A DNA stretch of 64,000 nucleotides, from positions 20,006 through 84,005 of the forward strand of contig CAZEVO010000003.1 of the NCBI GenBank assembly GCA_964515235.1, written 5' to 3'. The DNA is from OPU3-GD-OMZ sp964515235. GTDB taxonomy: Bacteria > Pseudomonadota > Gammaproteobacteria > Methylococcales > Methylomonadaceae. The notes under the pieces are model-generated. The model worked only from the letters and a program-made list of their open reading frames with translations, was not told the DNA's origin and did not search any database. Made by a program: the position numbers and the translations under genes. How positions within the stretch are numbered: the first letter of the stretch is position 1; each line of letters begins with the position of its first letter. Positions 42,873 to 52,278 of this stretch are shown here, in pieces.

Positions 42873-43483
42873 TGGGTGATTGTGCGGATGGCTTTTTTAG
42901 AGTCAGGATTTTTAATGGAGAGTAGATGTTTTATGCCATGATTTTTAGCGGCGTCTAGAACACTTAAGCTGTCATCAATCAATAAGGTATGTTCATTGCT
43001 GAATGCCTCAATGCCTTGTAATTTGTTCCAGAATTGTTTGTTTTCTTTTGGAAATCCGATGCTGTGTGAAGAAATAACTTGATGGAAAAACCGAAGTAAA
43101 TGGGTCTTTTCCATTTTCAGGTTGAGGCTATGGTGGTGGGCATTGGTAACAAGCACAATACGACGGTGACTTTCGTTTAATTTTTCTAAGAATGTTTGGG
43201 TATGGGGGCGGATAGCAATTTTATCGGCGATTTCATGTTTAAGCGCTAAGATATTTAAATCCAGTTTATGACTCCAGAAATCTAGACAATACCAATTGAG
43301 TGTTCCTTCATAGTTTTTAAATAAAGGGTTGAGGTAGCGTAGTGATTGTTCTAATGATAAATGATTTTTTTCTGCATATTTTTCCGGAATGAGTTCTTGC
43401 CAGAAGAAGTTATCAAAATGTAAGTCTAGTAATGTACCATCCATATCAAGCAGAATGGTATCAATGTCTTTCCAATCAACCAT
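42827..43483 (-). CDS. HAD-family GMP/IMP nucleotidase (YrfG-like)
   Basis: The start at 43483 (MVDWKDIDTILLDMDGTLLD) matches E. coli YrfG; the longer frame adds an unlikely 20 residues. The 218-residue protein has HAD motif I DMDGTLLD, motif II VLVTNAHHH, the lysine in FPKENKQFW and motif IV LLIDDSLSVLDAA. TLNWYCLDFWSHKL is shared with YrfG, which dephosphorylates GMP and IMP. It is divergent from nudE, the same partner as in E. coli, and convergent with rhlB. Confidence 0.88.
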   Translation of the reverse strand: MVDWKDIDTILLDMDGTLLDLHFDNFFWQELIPEKYAEKNHLSLEQSLRYLNPLFKNYEGTLNWYCLDFWSHKLDLNILALKHEIADKIAIRPHTQTFLEKLNESHRRIVLVTNAHHHSLNLKMEKTHLLRFFHQVISSHSIGFPKENKQFWNKLQGIEAFSNEHTLLIDDSLSVLDAAKNHGIKHLLSIKNPDSKKAIRTITHYDSIADFTELIPVF

Positions 43484-43527
43484 GGCTAAGAGTATAGTAT
43501 TTTTAAGGTTAAAAGACATCCAAAACA

Positions 43528-44115
43528 ATGAATGAAAAGCCAATTATCCATAAAAAAACCTTAATAGCTAAATCTCGTCTTTTTCAGATTGAGGCGTTAG
43601 ATCTAGAATTTAGTAATGGAGAGCAGCGTACATTTGAGCGTTTGATGCGTGGGAACTCTTCTGGTGCTGTTTTAATTGTCCCTATGCTAGATAGTAATAC
43701 GGTACTGTTAGTGCGTGAATATGCGGCGGGAGTGGATCGATACGAATTGGGTTTACCAAAGGGTAAAGTTGACGATGGAGAAACACCTTTAGTTGCAGCC
43801 AACCGTGAATTGAAAGAAGAGGTCGGTTATGGTGCCAAGCAATTGACTTTTATAACTTCTTTATCAATTGCACCGGCCTATTTAGAGCATATGACGGACA
43901 TAATTTTAGCTGAGGATTTATACCCTGAAAAACTGGATGGCGATGAACCAGAAGAACTAGAGGTGATTGCTTGGCGGTTAGATGATTTGCAGTCATTGTT
44001 TGCGGAAGGTAAATGTACAGAAGCACGATCTATTGCAGCTTTGTATTTAATACGAGATTATTTGTCAAAAGTTAACGACAACAAGGCCGACCTTTCAAAC
44101 ATCGACAACAATTGA
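43528..44115 (+). CDS. nudE: ADP compounds hydrolase NudE (Nudix)
   Basis: NudE hydrolyses Ap3A, ADP-ribose, NADH and related compounds. The 195 residues have the Nudix box GLPKGKVDDGETPLVAANRE followed by LKEEVGYG, and NudE-like flanks (SRLFQIEALDLEFSNGEQR, EDLYPEKLDGDEPE). The 3' end overlaps the convergent aquaporin gene by 44 bases, so the coding sequences share DNA at both C-termini. Confidence 0.93.
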   Translation: MNEKPIIHKKTLIAKSRLFQIEALDLEFSNGEQRTFERLMRGNSSGAVLIVPMLDSNTVLLVREYAAGVDRYELGLPKGKVDDGETPLVAANRELKEEVGYGAKQLTFITSLSIAPAYLEHMTDIILAEDLYPEKLDGDEPEELEVIAWRLDDLQSLFAEGKCTEARSIAALYLIRDYLSKVNDNKADLSNIDNN

Positions 44116-44728
44116 CAGCAAGACAGGCGCCAATGACCGGTGCAGTAATATAGACCCACAAGACTTTCCAATGACCACTTATTAATGCGGGTGCTATGGA
44201 TCGGGCCGGATTCATTGAGGCGCCGGAAATAGGTCCTGCAAACAATGCTTCTAAGGCGACAACACTTCCTATAACAATACCTGCGGTTATACCTTGCTCT
44301 TTTGCTCCAGTGGAAACGTTAATAATAGTAAGCATGAGTATAAAAGTGAGGATAATCTCTAAAATAAAGGCTTGCAGTAGGCCATATGCGGGTAGTGTTG
44401 CGCCGTAAGTTGGGTGCCCAAAAAATAAGAGAGCAACAAGGGAACTTGCAAAAATAGCCCCGCTAATTTGGCAAATAATATAGGGGATGACTTTGTGCCT
44501 GGGAAACTCTCGAGCTTGCCAAAAGGCAATGGTGACAGCGGGGTTAATGTGAGCACCTGAAATATCACCCAGTGTATAAATGACAGCGAGTACAATTAAA
44601 CCAAAAACTAGGGCGACCCCAACATGGGAGATCATGCCTTGGCTGATATCATTAACGACAATAGCGGAAGTGCCACAAAAAACTAAAATGGCTGTTCCAA
44701 GGAATTCAGAAAAAAGTTGTTTAAACAT
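44072..44728 (-). CDS. Aquaporin-type MIP channel
   Basis: The 218-residue membrane protein has six helices and both pore motifs, HINPAVTIAFW and SMNPARSIAPAL. The short length and NPARS motif point to a water channel (AqpZ-like) rather than GlpF, which is longer and has a GLNPARDLGPR-type second half-loop. It follows fbp by eight bases and may share its transcript. The C-terminal tail (CRCLKGRPCCR) is cysteine-rich and lies in the overlap with nudE. Confidence 0.9.
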   Translation of the reverse strand: MFKQLFSEFLGTAILVFCGTSAIVVNDISQGMISHVGVALVFGLIVLAVIYTLGDISGAHINPAVTIAFWQAREFPRHKVIPYIICQISGAIFASSLVALLFFGHPTYGATLPAYGLLQAFILEIILTFILMLTIINVSTGAKEQGITAGIVIGSVVALEALFAGPISGASMNPARSIAPALISGHWKVLWVYITAPVIGACLAVNCCRCLKGRPCCR

Positions 44729-44736
44729 AAAACAGT

Positions 44737-45729
44737 CTATGTTGAGAGGTGATATTTTATCAGGCGCTGTACCTCTTGCTTTGCACCTAAAATAAGGGGT
44801 ACACGTTGATGTAGTGCATGGGGTTGTATATTAAGGATTGATTCTCGTCCCGTAGAGCTATCACCACCCGCTTGTTGAATTAGAAAGGCAATAGGATTTG
44901 CTTCGTACATTAAACGTAAACGCCCCGATAAAGATTTGTGGTTGTCTTGAGGATAAAGAAAAACACCGCCACGGGTTAGTATGCGATAGACTTCGGCAAC
45001 CAGTGAGGCAATCCATCGCATATTGAAGTCTTTTTCACGAGGACCATCACGACCTTGAACACACTCGTCAATATAGTGTTTTACGGGAGCCTCCCAAAAC
45101 CGTTGGTTAGACATATTAATAGCAAATTCACGGGTGTTTTCGGCGATAGTAATATTAGGATGAGTAAGAAAAAAATTATTGTCATCTGGGCTGAGGGTGA
45201 AAGCATTAACACCTTGGCCGGTAGTTAAAATCATCATTGTAGAGGGACCGTAAAGTACAAATCCAGCTGCTATTTGTTGGTTGCCTGGTTGTAAAAAATC
45301 TGACTCAGAAAGTGCCTGTTCATTATGGCAACATAGAATAGAAAAAATACTACCAACAGACATATTAATATCAATATTAGAGGAACCATCCAAGGGGTCA
45401 AATAAAATGAGATATTTTCCTTTGGGGGTATTATGGTTTGTCGTAGGGATAATATTATCATTTTCTTCTGAAGCCAGCCCAGCTATGGCAGGGTTATCAA
45501 TCAGAGCATTGACAAAAATATCATGGGTAATGATATCAAGTTTCTTTTGAACCTCACCTTGAATATTTTCTGAGTCGGCATCACCTAAAAGTTGATTTAA
45601 GTCACCTTTATTAACCAAGTGAGAAATTTTTGTGCAGGCCGAAATAATATCATCGAAAATTGATGATAAGGGATCATGGATGCTTGATTGTTCTGAAATA
45701 AATTGTGTGAGGGGTAGAGAGTTAACCAT
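44737..45729 (-). CDS. fbp: Fructose-1,6-bisphosphatase class I
   Basis: It hydrolyses fructose-1,6-bisphosphate for gluconeogenesis or autotrophic sugar cycles. The start at 45729 (MVNSLPLTQFI) has GGAG eight bases upstream. The 330 residues contain the metal site FDPLDGSSNIDINMSVGSIF, the GLASEEND loop and the C-terminal LYEANPIAFLIQQAGG. The gene lies between a HAD phosphatase and an aquaporin. No Calvin-cycle genes are adjacent. Confidence 0.95.
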   Translation of the reverse strand: MVNSLPLTQFISEQSSIHDPLSSIFDDIISACTKISHLVNKGDLNQLLGDADSENIQGEVQKKLDIITHDIFVNALIDNPAIAGLASEENDNIIPTTNHNTPKGKYLILFDPLDGSSNIDINMSVGSIFSILCCHNEQALSESDFLQPGNQQIAAGFVLYGPSTMMILTTGQGVNAFTLSPDDNNFFLTHPNITIAENTREFAINMSNQRFWEAPVKHYIDECVQGRDGPREKDFNMRWIASLVAEVYRILTRGGVFLYPQDNHKSLSGRLRLMYEANPIAFLIQQAGGDSSTGRESILNIQPHALHQRVPLILGAKQEVQRLIKYHLST

Positions 45730-45780
45730 TTGAGGTTCTCCGAGAAACAATAATACAGTTTATTATAAGGGGTATTCTTT

Positions 45781-46395
45781 TTATAGGACACCTAAACGGT
45801 GTAAACAGTGTTGAGCACAATCAAATCCAATGACTTGATGGGCAATAAAACCAACTTGACGGGCACTGTCAATATTGTAGGAATTATCATCAAGGAAAAG
45901 AATAGTATTGGGTTCAAGGTCCATTGTGTTAGCAATATATATAAAGGCGTTGGGATCGGGTTTAGCAAGATGAATAAGATGTGAGGCAAAGTAATAATCA
46001 AATTTACCATCTAAAGACATTTCGTTGAGTAAAATTGGCCAGTGAACGGCATTGGTATTTGAAAAAATAGCGAGTGTAAAATGATCACGGAGTTCGTTTA
46101 AGATCTTGAAGATTGCCGGGTAAGGCCCGATGGGCCATTGTGCAAAGTGCTGGATGAATAATGTAGGTGAAATGTTAAGAGACATTTCAGAAATGATCTT
46201 TTCAGCAAAATTAAGGGGTGGTATTAGCCCTCTTTCAAATTCTTGTGCCGTCTTAGAAAACAACCAGGAGTCAGTGGCAAGATCTTGGCTGCTTTCTGGC
46301 GTAAGCCACTCGTTTTTAATGAGCTGGTCACCTAATTGTATAAGAACTCCACCAAGGTCAAAGACAATAGCTTGAACGTTTTTTGGGGCAGTCAT
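45781..46395 (-). CDS. HAD-IA family phosphatase (YihX-like)
   Basis: The 204-residue protein has all HAD motifs: VFDLGGVLIQL, AIFSNTNAVHW, LAKPDPNAFIYI and LFLDDNSYNIDSA. It resembles the sugar-phosphatase-like group of YihX, but substrate cannot be assigned. Its placement directly upstream of fbp and downstream of the Bat operon may be only co-transcription. Confidence 0.88.
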   Translation of the reverse strand: MTAPKNVQAIVFDLGGVLIQLGDQLIKNEWLTPESSQDLATDSWLFSKTAQEFERGLIPPLNFAEKIISEMSLNISPTLFIQHFAQWPIGPYPAIFKILNELRDHFTLAIFSNTNAVHWPILLNEMSLDGKFDYYFASHLIHLAKPDPNAFIYIANTMDLEPNTILFLDDNSYNIDSARQVGFIAHQVIGFDCAQHCLHRLGVL

Positions 46396-46407
46396 AGGTT
46401 AAGGCAT

Positions 46408-48204
46408 TCAGAGTTTAAATAATGGCTTAAGTTTATTATTTACAGGAGCAGTTGAAAGTTTTTCAGGTTCAAATGCTTTAAAAGCGGTATATAACTCCTG
46501 ACCTTGCCAATTGTTGCTTTCAGGACTATATAAAATTGCATTGAGTAACTGTATTTGTTTTTTTAATGGGTCGTTACAGTGGTTGGCAATAAGGTTTAGG
46601 CTTCTGTCTGGCCAGTACTGCAGGCTCCATTGTAATAAGGCATTTTTAGCTAATTCGGCATTATTAGTAGCGCAAGCTTGTTTTAGAGTTTTATTGTTGA
46701 AAGCTGGGATCGCAGGTATTGAGTCGGGTGGCGCAAATAATTTTGTTTTATGACGAGACAGAAGTATTGTTGTAAGCCAGCCTAAGGCTAAAAATAAAGA
46801 TAATCCAGGCCAGAAATATATAGAAAATAATGATCGGTCTGATACGTTAGTGTTTGAAGATTGCTCTATGACCGGCACACTTTGAGGGGCCAGAGACAAT
46901 ATAGTATCAGTAGCCTGTGGGGTTTCAGTTGCAATCAGTGTGGTTTCCGGTATTTGTGATACTTCAAGGGAGTTGGTTTGTGTATTCCACCATGATACTT
47001 TGATAGCTGGCAATTGGTAGGTTCCTTTTTTGGATGCAATAAACGCAATTTTTTCTTCCCTATAAGCAATTAGAGTATCGGTTTTTTTTTCATTTAAGCT
47101 AGGTTTGTCAGGATAAGTTTTAAGTTCGCCGTCGGTAGTGCTATGAGCATCGGGTTGTAGTAAGTAAAGTTCAGGTAGTTGTCCGGCAGTCGTGCCTTGG
47201 GCTATTATTTTAAGGGTACGAGTTAAGGGTTCGCCTGCCTTCATTTGAGTGATGTCACCGGACCATGACTGCTCAATATGTAAGGCTTGAGCAGGGAGCC
47301 AGTTATTGGCCTGAAATTTTTCAGGAATGGGTAGTACATTGACTTGAATGCGGTTAGAGACAACTCTTTTGACATGGGTCTTAGGACGATTAAAGAAGTT
47401 ATTATAGTGGCTTCGTTGTTGGCTAAAGAGCTCGGCATTGAGAGTAACCGGGGGGATTATTAATAGACCTGGTTGTTGTGGAAAAACGGCATACTTTCTT
47501 TCAGTGATCTCGTAGTTAAGGTTATTGTACTGATCTTGATAGGTCACATCCTCTCCCAAGCGTTCAATAATGGCACTGTCTGAAGAAGGTTCAGCGAGAC
47601 TAGCCTGAGAAATATTGACGCGTCGGAATAAGCGTAATGTGTATATGAATTGTGATTGTACAACGCCGCTTTGTGGGGAGATTTCTGCCTTCAGGAATAA
47701 CTCTTCATTTTTAGGGAGCGAAGAAGAATTACTCTTATACGGAGCGACTGCAGTAATAATTAAGGGGTCGCTGAGATCTTTACCAAAAGGCACAGGCGGT
47801 AATGTGAGAGTGCCTGTTTGTTTTATTATTACGTTAAGATACCAAGATTCATGGTGTTGGAATTGACCATTTATAATGGATGTACTACTGTTTTTACTTT
47901 GATTCAAAACTTCAAGGTAGGGTTCGAGAACGGTAAAGTCTGGGTCGCCATCGGGCGTTTCAGTTGCAGTAAAGGTCAGTTGAAATGACTCGTTTGTGGT
48001 GATTGGATTTCGTTCTGTACTAGCAGATATCGTAGTGGCACTGGCATATGTTAAAGGGAGCAGAACAGAGGGTAAGGCAACTAAAAAAAGCCAAATGAAT
48101 GGCGTCTTTACCCAGCGTAGTATAAACCATGAGCTTAAGGTTATTTTAGTCAATAAATTAACTTGAGTTTGTGTCTTACCAATTTTCATTAGTTTTAAAA
48201 TCAT
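46408..48204 (-). CDS. batD: BatD-family membrane protein (oxygen tolerance)
   Basis: The 598-residue protein has a hydrophobic signal/anchor (FIWLFLVALPSVLLPLTYA), a large periplasmic region of repeated beta domains (ASATTISASTERNPITTNES, SFQLTF) and one C-terminal membrane helix (IYFWPGLSLFLALGWLTTIL) with a cytoplasmic tail. This is the BatD layout. The biochemical role is unknown; Bat proteins affect aerotolerance and envelope stress in Bacteroides and spirochaetes. It overlaps the preceding VWA-TPR gene by 29 bases. Confidence 0.85.
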   Translation of the reverse strand: MILKLMKIGKTQTQVNLLTKITLSSWFILRWVKTPFIWLFLVALPSVLLPLTYASATTISASTERNPITTNESFQLTFTATETPDGDPDFTVLEPYLEVLNQSKNSSTSIINGQFQHHESWYLNVIIKQTGTLTLPPVPFGKDLSDPLIITAVAPYKSNSSSLPKNEELFLKAEISPQSGVVQSQFIYTLRLFRRVNISQASLAEPSSDSAIIERLGEDVTYQDQYNNLNYEITERKYAVFPQQPGLLIIPPVTLNAELFSQQRSHYNNFFNRPKTHVKRVVSNRIQVNVLPIPEKFQANNWLPAQALHIEQSWSGDITQMKAGEPLTRTLKIIAQGTTAGQLPELYLLQPDAHSTTDGELKTYPDKPSLNEKKTDTLIAYREEKIAFIASKKGTYQLPAIKVSWWNTQTNSLEVSQIPETTLIATETPQATDTILSLAPQSVPVIEQSSNTNVSDRSLFSIYFWPGLSLFLALGWLTTILLSRHKTKLFAPPDSIPAIPAFNNKTLKQACATNNAELAKNALLQWSLQYWPDRSLNLIANHCNDPLKKQIQLLNAILYSPESNNWQGQELYTAFKAFEPEKLSTAPVNNKLKPLFKL

Positions 48205-49909
48205 TTTTTCGTTGGCTATATTGATATTTAAATTTACGCCTTAATAAGCCTGAAGGGTCATCTGGAATTCTTTTTAGCCACTGCTCATTGGCTTTTTGTG
48301 AATTGTCATTTGTTTCAGGACTTTGGTTTATTTTGCGTTCTGATGGGTCATGTTTGGGCTCATTTTTGGACTCATCCTCAGTGCTATTATGAGAATTTTC
48401 TGAGGGTTGTTTTTCTTTTTCAGTTGAATCGGGGGCTGATGGTGCTGAATTGCTTTGTTCACCATTTTGATCATTGTTAGGTTGATTATCTTGATTTTCA
48501 TTCGAGTTTTCATCGGAGGGCTGTTGCTCCGGAGGGTTTTGTTCCGATTTAGATTGTTCTTTTAAAGCGTCTTCAATGACTTTCTTATTGTAGCGTGCAT
48601 CGTCGTGGTTCGGATTAATTGCCAGCACGTCGTTATAAGCTTGTAGTGCTTTGGTCAGTTGACCTAGTTTACTGTAGGCATTACCACGGTTGTATACAGC
48701 TTCTTCACCACTTTCATTTTTTAATACGTCAATTGCCTTTTTATATTGGCCATCACGGTACAGGGCGCTGAATTGCCAATGAGTATCATCAAATCTTTCA
48801 GCAGCCTGATAAAAGTTACCTTGATCAAATTGCTGATAGCCTTGTTGGTCGGCTGTTTGCCATAGGTTGTTTAAGGGGTTAGCTTGACTAACTCTTGGGA
48901 CAGGGATTAGCAGCAGAGCAAACCAGCATAAAATTCCGCGTCTAAAACAGAGGCTGGCTAGTGGAATAACTAAAAAAAGTAACCAGGGGCCACGTTCAAG
49001 CCACAGGTCTAACTGAAAATCTTGTGATTCATTATTATCTTTTTCTGGGTGTTTATTAAAGAGAGCCATAAGATTGGCTGTGTCAGTATCATCGGCAGTA
49101 ATTGTTTGTAATAAACCCTTTCCTGAATGGCTAATAGCAGATAAGGTTTTAATATTCAATTTAGGAATGACAATAGTACCTGAGGCATCTTTTAAAAAAC
49201 GACCATTAGGCATTTTAATAGGGGCGCCAGTGTGAGTTCCAATCGCTAAAATTGACAGCCGGTAGTCTTTAAGAAGATCGGGGATTTTATTTTGTAATGC
49301 GCTATTAGCTCCGTCAGTAACCAGTAGAATATCGCCTTTATTTAACCCGGCCTGCTTGAGTAAGGTTGTGGCTTTAATGATGGCATCATCTGTATTGCTG
49401 CCTTGTAGTGGCATAATGTTACTATTAAGCGCTGATAATTGACTTGAAATGGTTTCAATATCATTAGTGAGCGGCGTTACCGTGAAAGCATTATTTGCGT
49501 AAACAATTAAAGCTGTTTGACCATCTTTTCGTTGTTTTAGGATATCGGCTATTTTATAGCGAGCACGGATAAGACGGCTTGGTTTGATATCTTGGCAATT
49601 CATTGATTGTGATAAATCAAGGACAATTACGAGCGCTGAAATATTTCGGAAAACGGGTGCAGGTATTTTCTCCCAAGTCGGGCCAGCAACTGAAATGATT
49701 GCGATTAAGCATCCGGTAGCCATTAACAATATCGGTAGTCGAGATTGCTGTTGTAAGTCTTTTTGCAGTATAAAGGGAAGAAGTTCAGCATCACAGATAC
49801 GAGTCCATTGACCGTGGTTAAATTGTTTTTTTAGCAAAATAACAAGTAGCGCTAAAAAAGGAATTAAGGCTAATAGCCAGTAGGGCCGTATGAAATGAAA
49901 GGTATCCAT
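48176..49909 (-). CDS. batB: BatB/BatC-type VWA-domain and TPR membrane protein
   Basis: The 577 residues fuse a BatB part to a BatC part. BatB comprises two N-terminal helices, a VWA domain with MIDAS motif LVIVLDLSQSMNCQDI and DGANSAL, and a third helix. BatC comprises TPR units (YNRGNAYSKLGQLTKALQAY) and a long hydrophilic low-complexity tail rich in Asn, Gln, Glu and Ser. The VWA domain should face the periplasm and bind partners. Its start codon overlaps the batA stop by one base (TAATG). Confidence 0.88.
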   Translation of the reverse strand: MDTFHFIRPYWLLALIPFLALLVILLKKQFNHGQWTRICDAELLPFILQKDLQQQSRLPILLMATGCLIAIISVAGPTWEKIPAPVFRNISALVIVLDLSQSMNCQDIKPSRLIRARYKIADILKQRKDGQTALIVYANNAFTVTPLTNDIETISSQLSALNSNIMPLQGSNTDDAIIKATTLLKQAGLNKGDILLVTDGANSALQNKIPDLLKDYRLSILAIGTHTGAPIKMPNGRFLKDASGTIVIPKLNIKTLSAISHSGKGLLQTITADDTDTANLMALFNKHPEKDNNESQDFQLDLWLERGPWLLFLVIPLASLCFRRGILCWFALLLIPVPRVSQANPLNNLWQTADQQGYQQFDQGNFYQAAERFDDTHWQFSALYRDGQYKKAIDVLKNESGEEAVYNRGNAYSKLGQLTKALQAYNDVLAINPNHDDARYNKKVIEDALKEQSKSEQNPPEQQPSDENSNENQDNQPNNDQNGEQSNSAPSAPDSTEKEKQPSENSHNSTEDESKNEPKHDPSERKINQSPETNDNSQKANEQWLKRIPDDPSGLLRRKFKYQYSQRKNDFKTNENW

Positions 49910-50889
49910 TAGCGGTCTCTAATTTTTAAAATGACGATCAACAGCATCAAAAATAAAGATAGCCCGAGGGGCCAAGCATAGAGTTCTGTTTTGGGTCGAA
50001 AGAATTGTTTATCTTTTTCAATGGGTTCAAGTTCATCGAGTAGAGCATAAATGTTATTAAAATCACTGGTGTTACGAGCTCTAAAATACTGACCACCGGT
50101 TTTATCGGCAATGGCTGTGAGTGTTTTTTCATCAAGATCCCGTGAGGGGTTAATGCGTCGACTACCAAATAGGCTACGGACAATCATTTCATCTGCGCCA
50201 ATACCAATGGCGTATATTTTAAGTTGATTTTCAGTAGCGAGGTCAGCGGCTTTAAGGGGAGAAATAACACCAGCTGTATTGGCACCATCAGTCATTAAGA
50301 TGAGTACCCTGCTATTACTGGGTTGAGAGCGAAGCCTTTTAACAGCAAGCCCAATGGCATCACCAATTGCCGTACTTTCACCGGCAAGGCCTATTGCAGC
50401 TTCATTGAGTAGAGTCATGACGGTGTGCCGATCGAAAGTTAGCGGTGTTTGTAAATAAGCTTGTGAACCAAAAAGGATTAAGCCAATACGATCACCAGCA
50501 CGCCTTTTTATAAATTGACTAGCAACTGATTTTGTCGCTGTGAGACGATCCACGGTTTTGTTTTGAATTAAGAAATCTTGTTCTTCCATGCTGCCGGAAA
50601 GATCGACAGCAATCATTAAATCGCGTCCAGTTACTGCCATTTCAACGGGATCCCCTAACCACTGAGGACGTAGACCCGCGATAATTAAGCAACACCAAGC
50701 GATAATGGCTAGATAAAAAGGCCAAGGCTTAGAGACAACGATTCTTTTTTCGGAAGTATCTGAATGAAAGTCTTCAATAAAAGGAACGCGTAATGCGGCT
50801 TGGTGTTGTTGGTTAATCGGAGGGAGACGATGCGTTAGCCAAGGGAGCGGCAAAGCAGTTAAAACCCAAAGCCATTCAAAGTGAATCAT
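49909..50889 (-). CDS. batA: BatA-type VWA-domain membrane protein
   Basis: The 326-residue protein has N-terminal membrane segments (HFEWLWVLTALPLPWLTHRL), a VWA domain with intact MIDAS (DLMIAVDLSGSMEEQDF, TDGANTAG) and a C-terminal helix (WPLGLSLFLMLLIVILKI). It pairs with the second VWA protein in the operon. Overlap of four bases with the DUF4381 gene and one base with batB shows tight coupling. Confidence 0.92.
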   Translation of the reverse strand: MIHFEWLWVLTALPLPWLTHRLPPINQQHQAALRVPFIEDFHSDTSEKRIVVSKPWPFYLAIIAWCCLIIAGLRPQWLGDPVEMAVTGRDLMIAVDLSGSMEEQDFLIQNKTVDRLTATKSVASQFIKRRAGDRIGLILFGSQAYLQTPLTFDRHTVMTLLNEAAIGLAGESTAIGDAIGLAVKRLRSQPSNSRVLILMTDGANTAGVISPLKAADLATENQLKIYAIGIGADEMIVRSLFGSRRINPSRDLDEKTLTAIADKTGGQYFRARNTSDFNNIYALLDELEPIEKDKQFFRPKTELYAWPLGLSLFLMLLIVILKIRDR

Positions 50890-51356
50890 TTCTCATTTCC
50901 TTTGATAGCAGTTAACCATTGTTCTGAAAACTCAAATAAAGGATTGAGGTCGCTATTATTCGTTTGTTGATAAAGGCTGTTTATTAACTGTTGACCTTGA
51001 GGGGAAGAAAATTTTTTTTCTTTAAATGGACGATCTAAAAAGTCAAGCCATGCCTGGCCGGTTAGACTGGCGACTTGTTCTGGGGGGTAAATGCTAATTG
51101 CTGTACGGCGTAATAAGGCAGATAAGGCAGTGAGTTTTTGTAGGTTATCCCAATCTGATCTCATTTGAATCTGTGACAATAAATGGCGAGCAGATTTTAT
51201 CGCTGTTTTCCGGGTGATTTTTTTATAGCTCCAGACCATTATTATAAGGAGTGTGATGATACACAATAAAACTAGCCACCAGCCGAATGCCGGTGGCCAC
51301 CAGGTAATAGGCTCGGGTAAATGAATATCTCTAATAGGTAATGGCTCAGCAGGCAT
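50886..51356 (-). CDS. DUF4381-family membrane protein
   Basis: The 156-residue protein starts with the family pattern PLPIRDIHLPEPITWWPPAF followed by one helix (GWWLVLLCIITLLIIMVW) and a cytoplasmic helical domain (LLRRTAISIYP, LTGQAWLDFLD). It is a standard member of gammaproteobacterial MoxR/Bat operons with no known activity. It overlaps both neighbours by one to four bases. Confidence 0.88.
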   Translation of the reverse strand: MPAEPLPIRDIHLPEPITWWPPAFGWWLVLLCIITLLIIMVWSYKKITRKTAIKSARHLLSQIQMRSDWDNLQKLTALSALLRRTAISIYPPEQVASLTGQAWLDFLDRPFKEKKFSSPQGQQLINSLYQQTNNSDLNPLFEFSEQWLTAIKGNEK

Positions 51357-52276
51357 TAGTTTTTACGGCGTAGAATTGCGATAGGGTCATCATGGGTGCT
51401 ACAAAAGTAGCTATGAATAGTACGTTTTTTTGCTAATTGTTTAAGGTTGCGTTGCTGTTGTTGGAAGCGCTGTTGATATTCGTCAAGACGTTGAGGGTTA
51501 GCTGTATCAAGCGTTACATTGTTAATACCATCGGTAAAACGATAATGGCCATTTTTTGGTAGTGTGCATTCCAGAGGGTCAGACACCATAATAAGCACCA
51601 CATCACAATGTTTAGCGAGTTGTGATAGGTGTGGTTCACAGGTTGCACCCAGACCGCGAAAATCACTGATTAAGTAAACTAAACTACCGGGTTTAACATG
51701 TCGGCACAATCGCATGAGTGTATGTGCTAGTGGTTGTGAACTGGTTTGGGTGGGTTGAGATTGTTCTTTTTCAGCACGTATTAGTTCGTGGAATAATCGT
51801 AAAACAGCTTGGCGGCCATTTTGAGGTTTAATTTCACGTTGTGTGAGGTGAGTGAAGACCTGACCGCCAATACGATCACCTCGGCGAAGAGCGCTCCAAG
51901 CGAGTAAGGCTGTTAGGTGAGCTGCTTGGACCGACTTGTAAACACCGCGGGTAGCAAAAAACATGGCGGGCCTTAAGTCGACAGATAGGAAGACGGGTCG
52001 TTCACGTTCTTCGCGAAAAAGTTTGGTATAGGGTTTACCGGTGCGGGCAGTAACGCGCCAATCAATGCTGCGGATGTCGTCACCGGGTTGGTACAGCCGT
52101 GCCTCATCAAATTCCATTCCACGACCTTTGGTACTAGATAAATAGCCGCCACTTTGTTTTGATTTTATGGTGTTATGGTCTAGGGTAATTTGACGGGCAC
52201 CGGCAGACAACCGGATGAGGTTGTTAAACTGAATATGAATGCGTTCATCAGGCGTTAAATCAAGCGAGGTTTTCAT
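51356..52276 (-). CDS. DUF58-family protein with VWA-like fold
   Basis: The 306-residue soluble protein has the DUF58 signature GDDIRSIDWRVTARTGKPYT and FLSVDLRPAMFFAT, and GRGMEFDEARLYQPG before it. DUF58 proteins accompany MoxR ATPases and are thought to be remodelled by them. It lies two bases after moxR and overlaps the DUF4381 gene by one base. Confidence 0.9.
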   Translation of the reverse strand: MKTSLDLTPDERIHIQFNNLIRLSAGARQITLDHNTIKSKQSGGYLSSTKGRGMEFDEARLYQPGDDIRSIDWRVTARTGKPYTKLFREERERPVFLSVDLRPAMFFATRGVYKSVQAAHLTALLAWSALRRGDRIGGQVFTHLTQREIKPQNGRQAVLRLFHELIRAEKEQSQPTQTSSQPLAHTLMRLCRHVKPGSLVYLISDFRGLGATCEPHLSQLAKHCDVVLIMVSDPLECTLPKNGHYRFTDGINNVTLDTANPQRLDEYQQRFQQQQRNLKQLAKKRTIHSYFCSTHDDPIAILRRKN

Positions 52277-52278
52277 TA

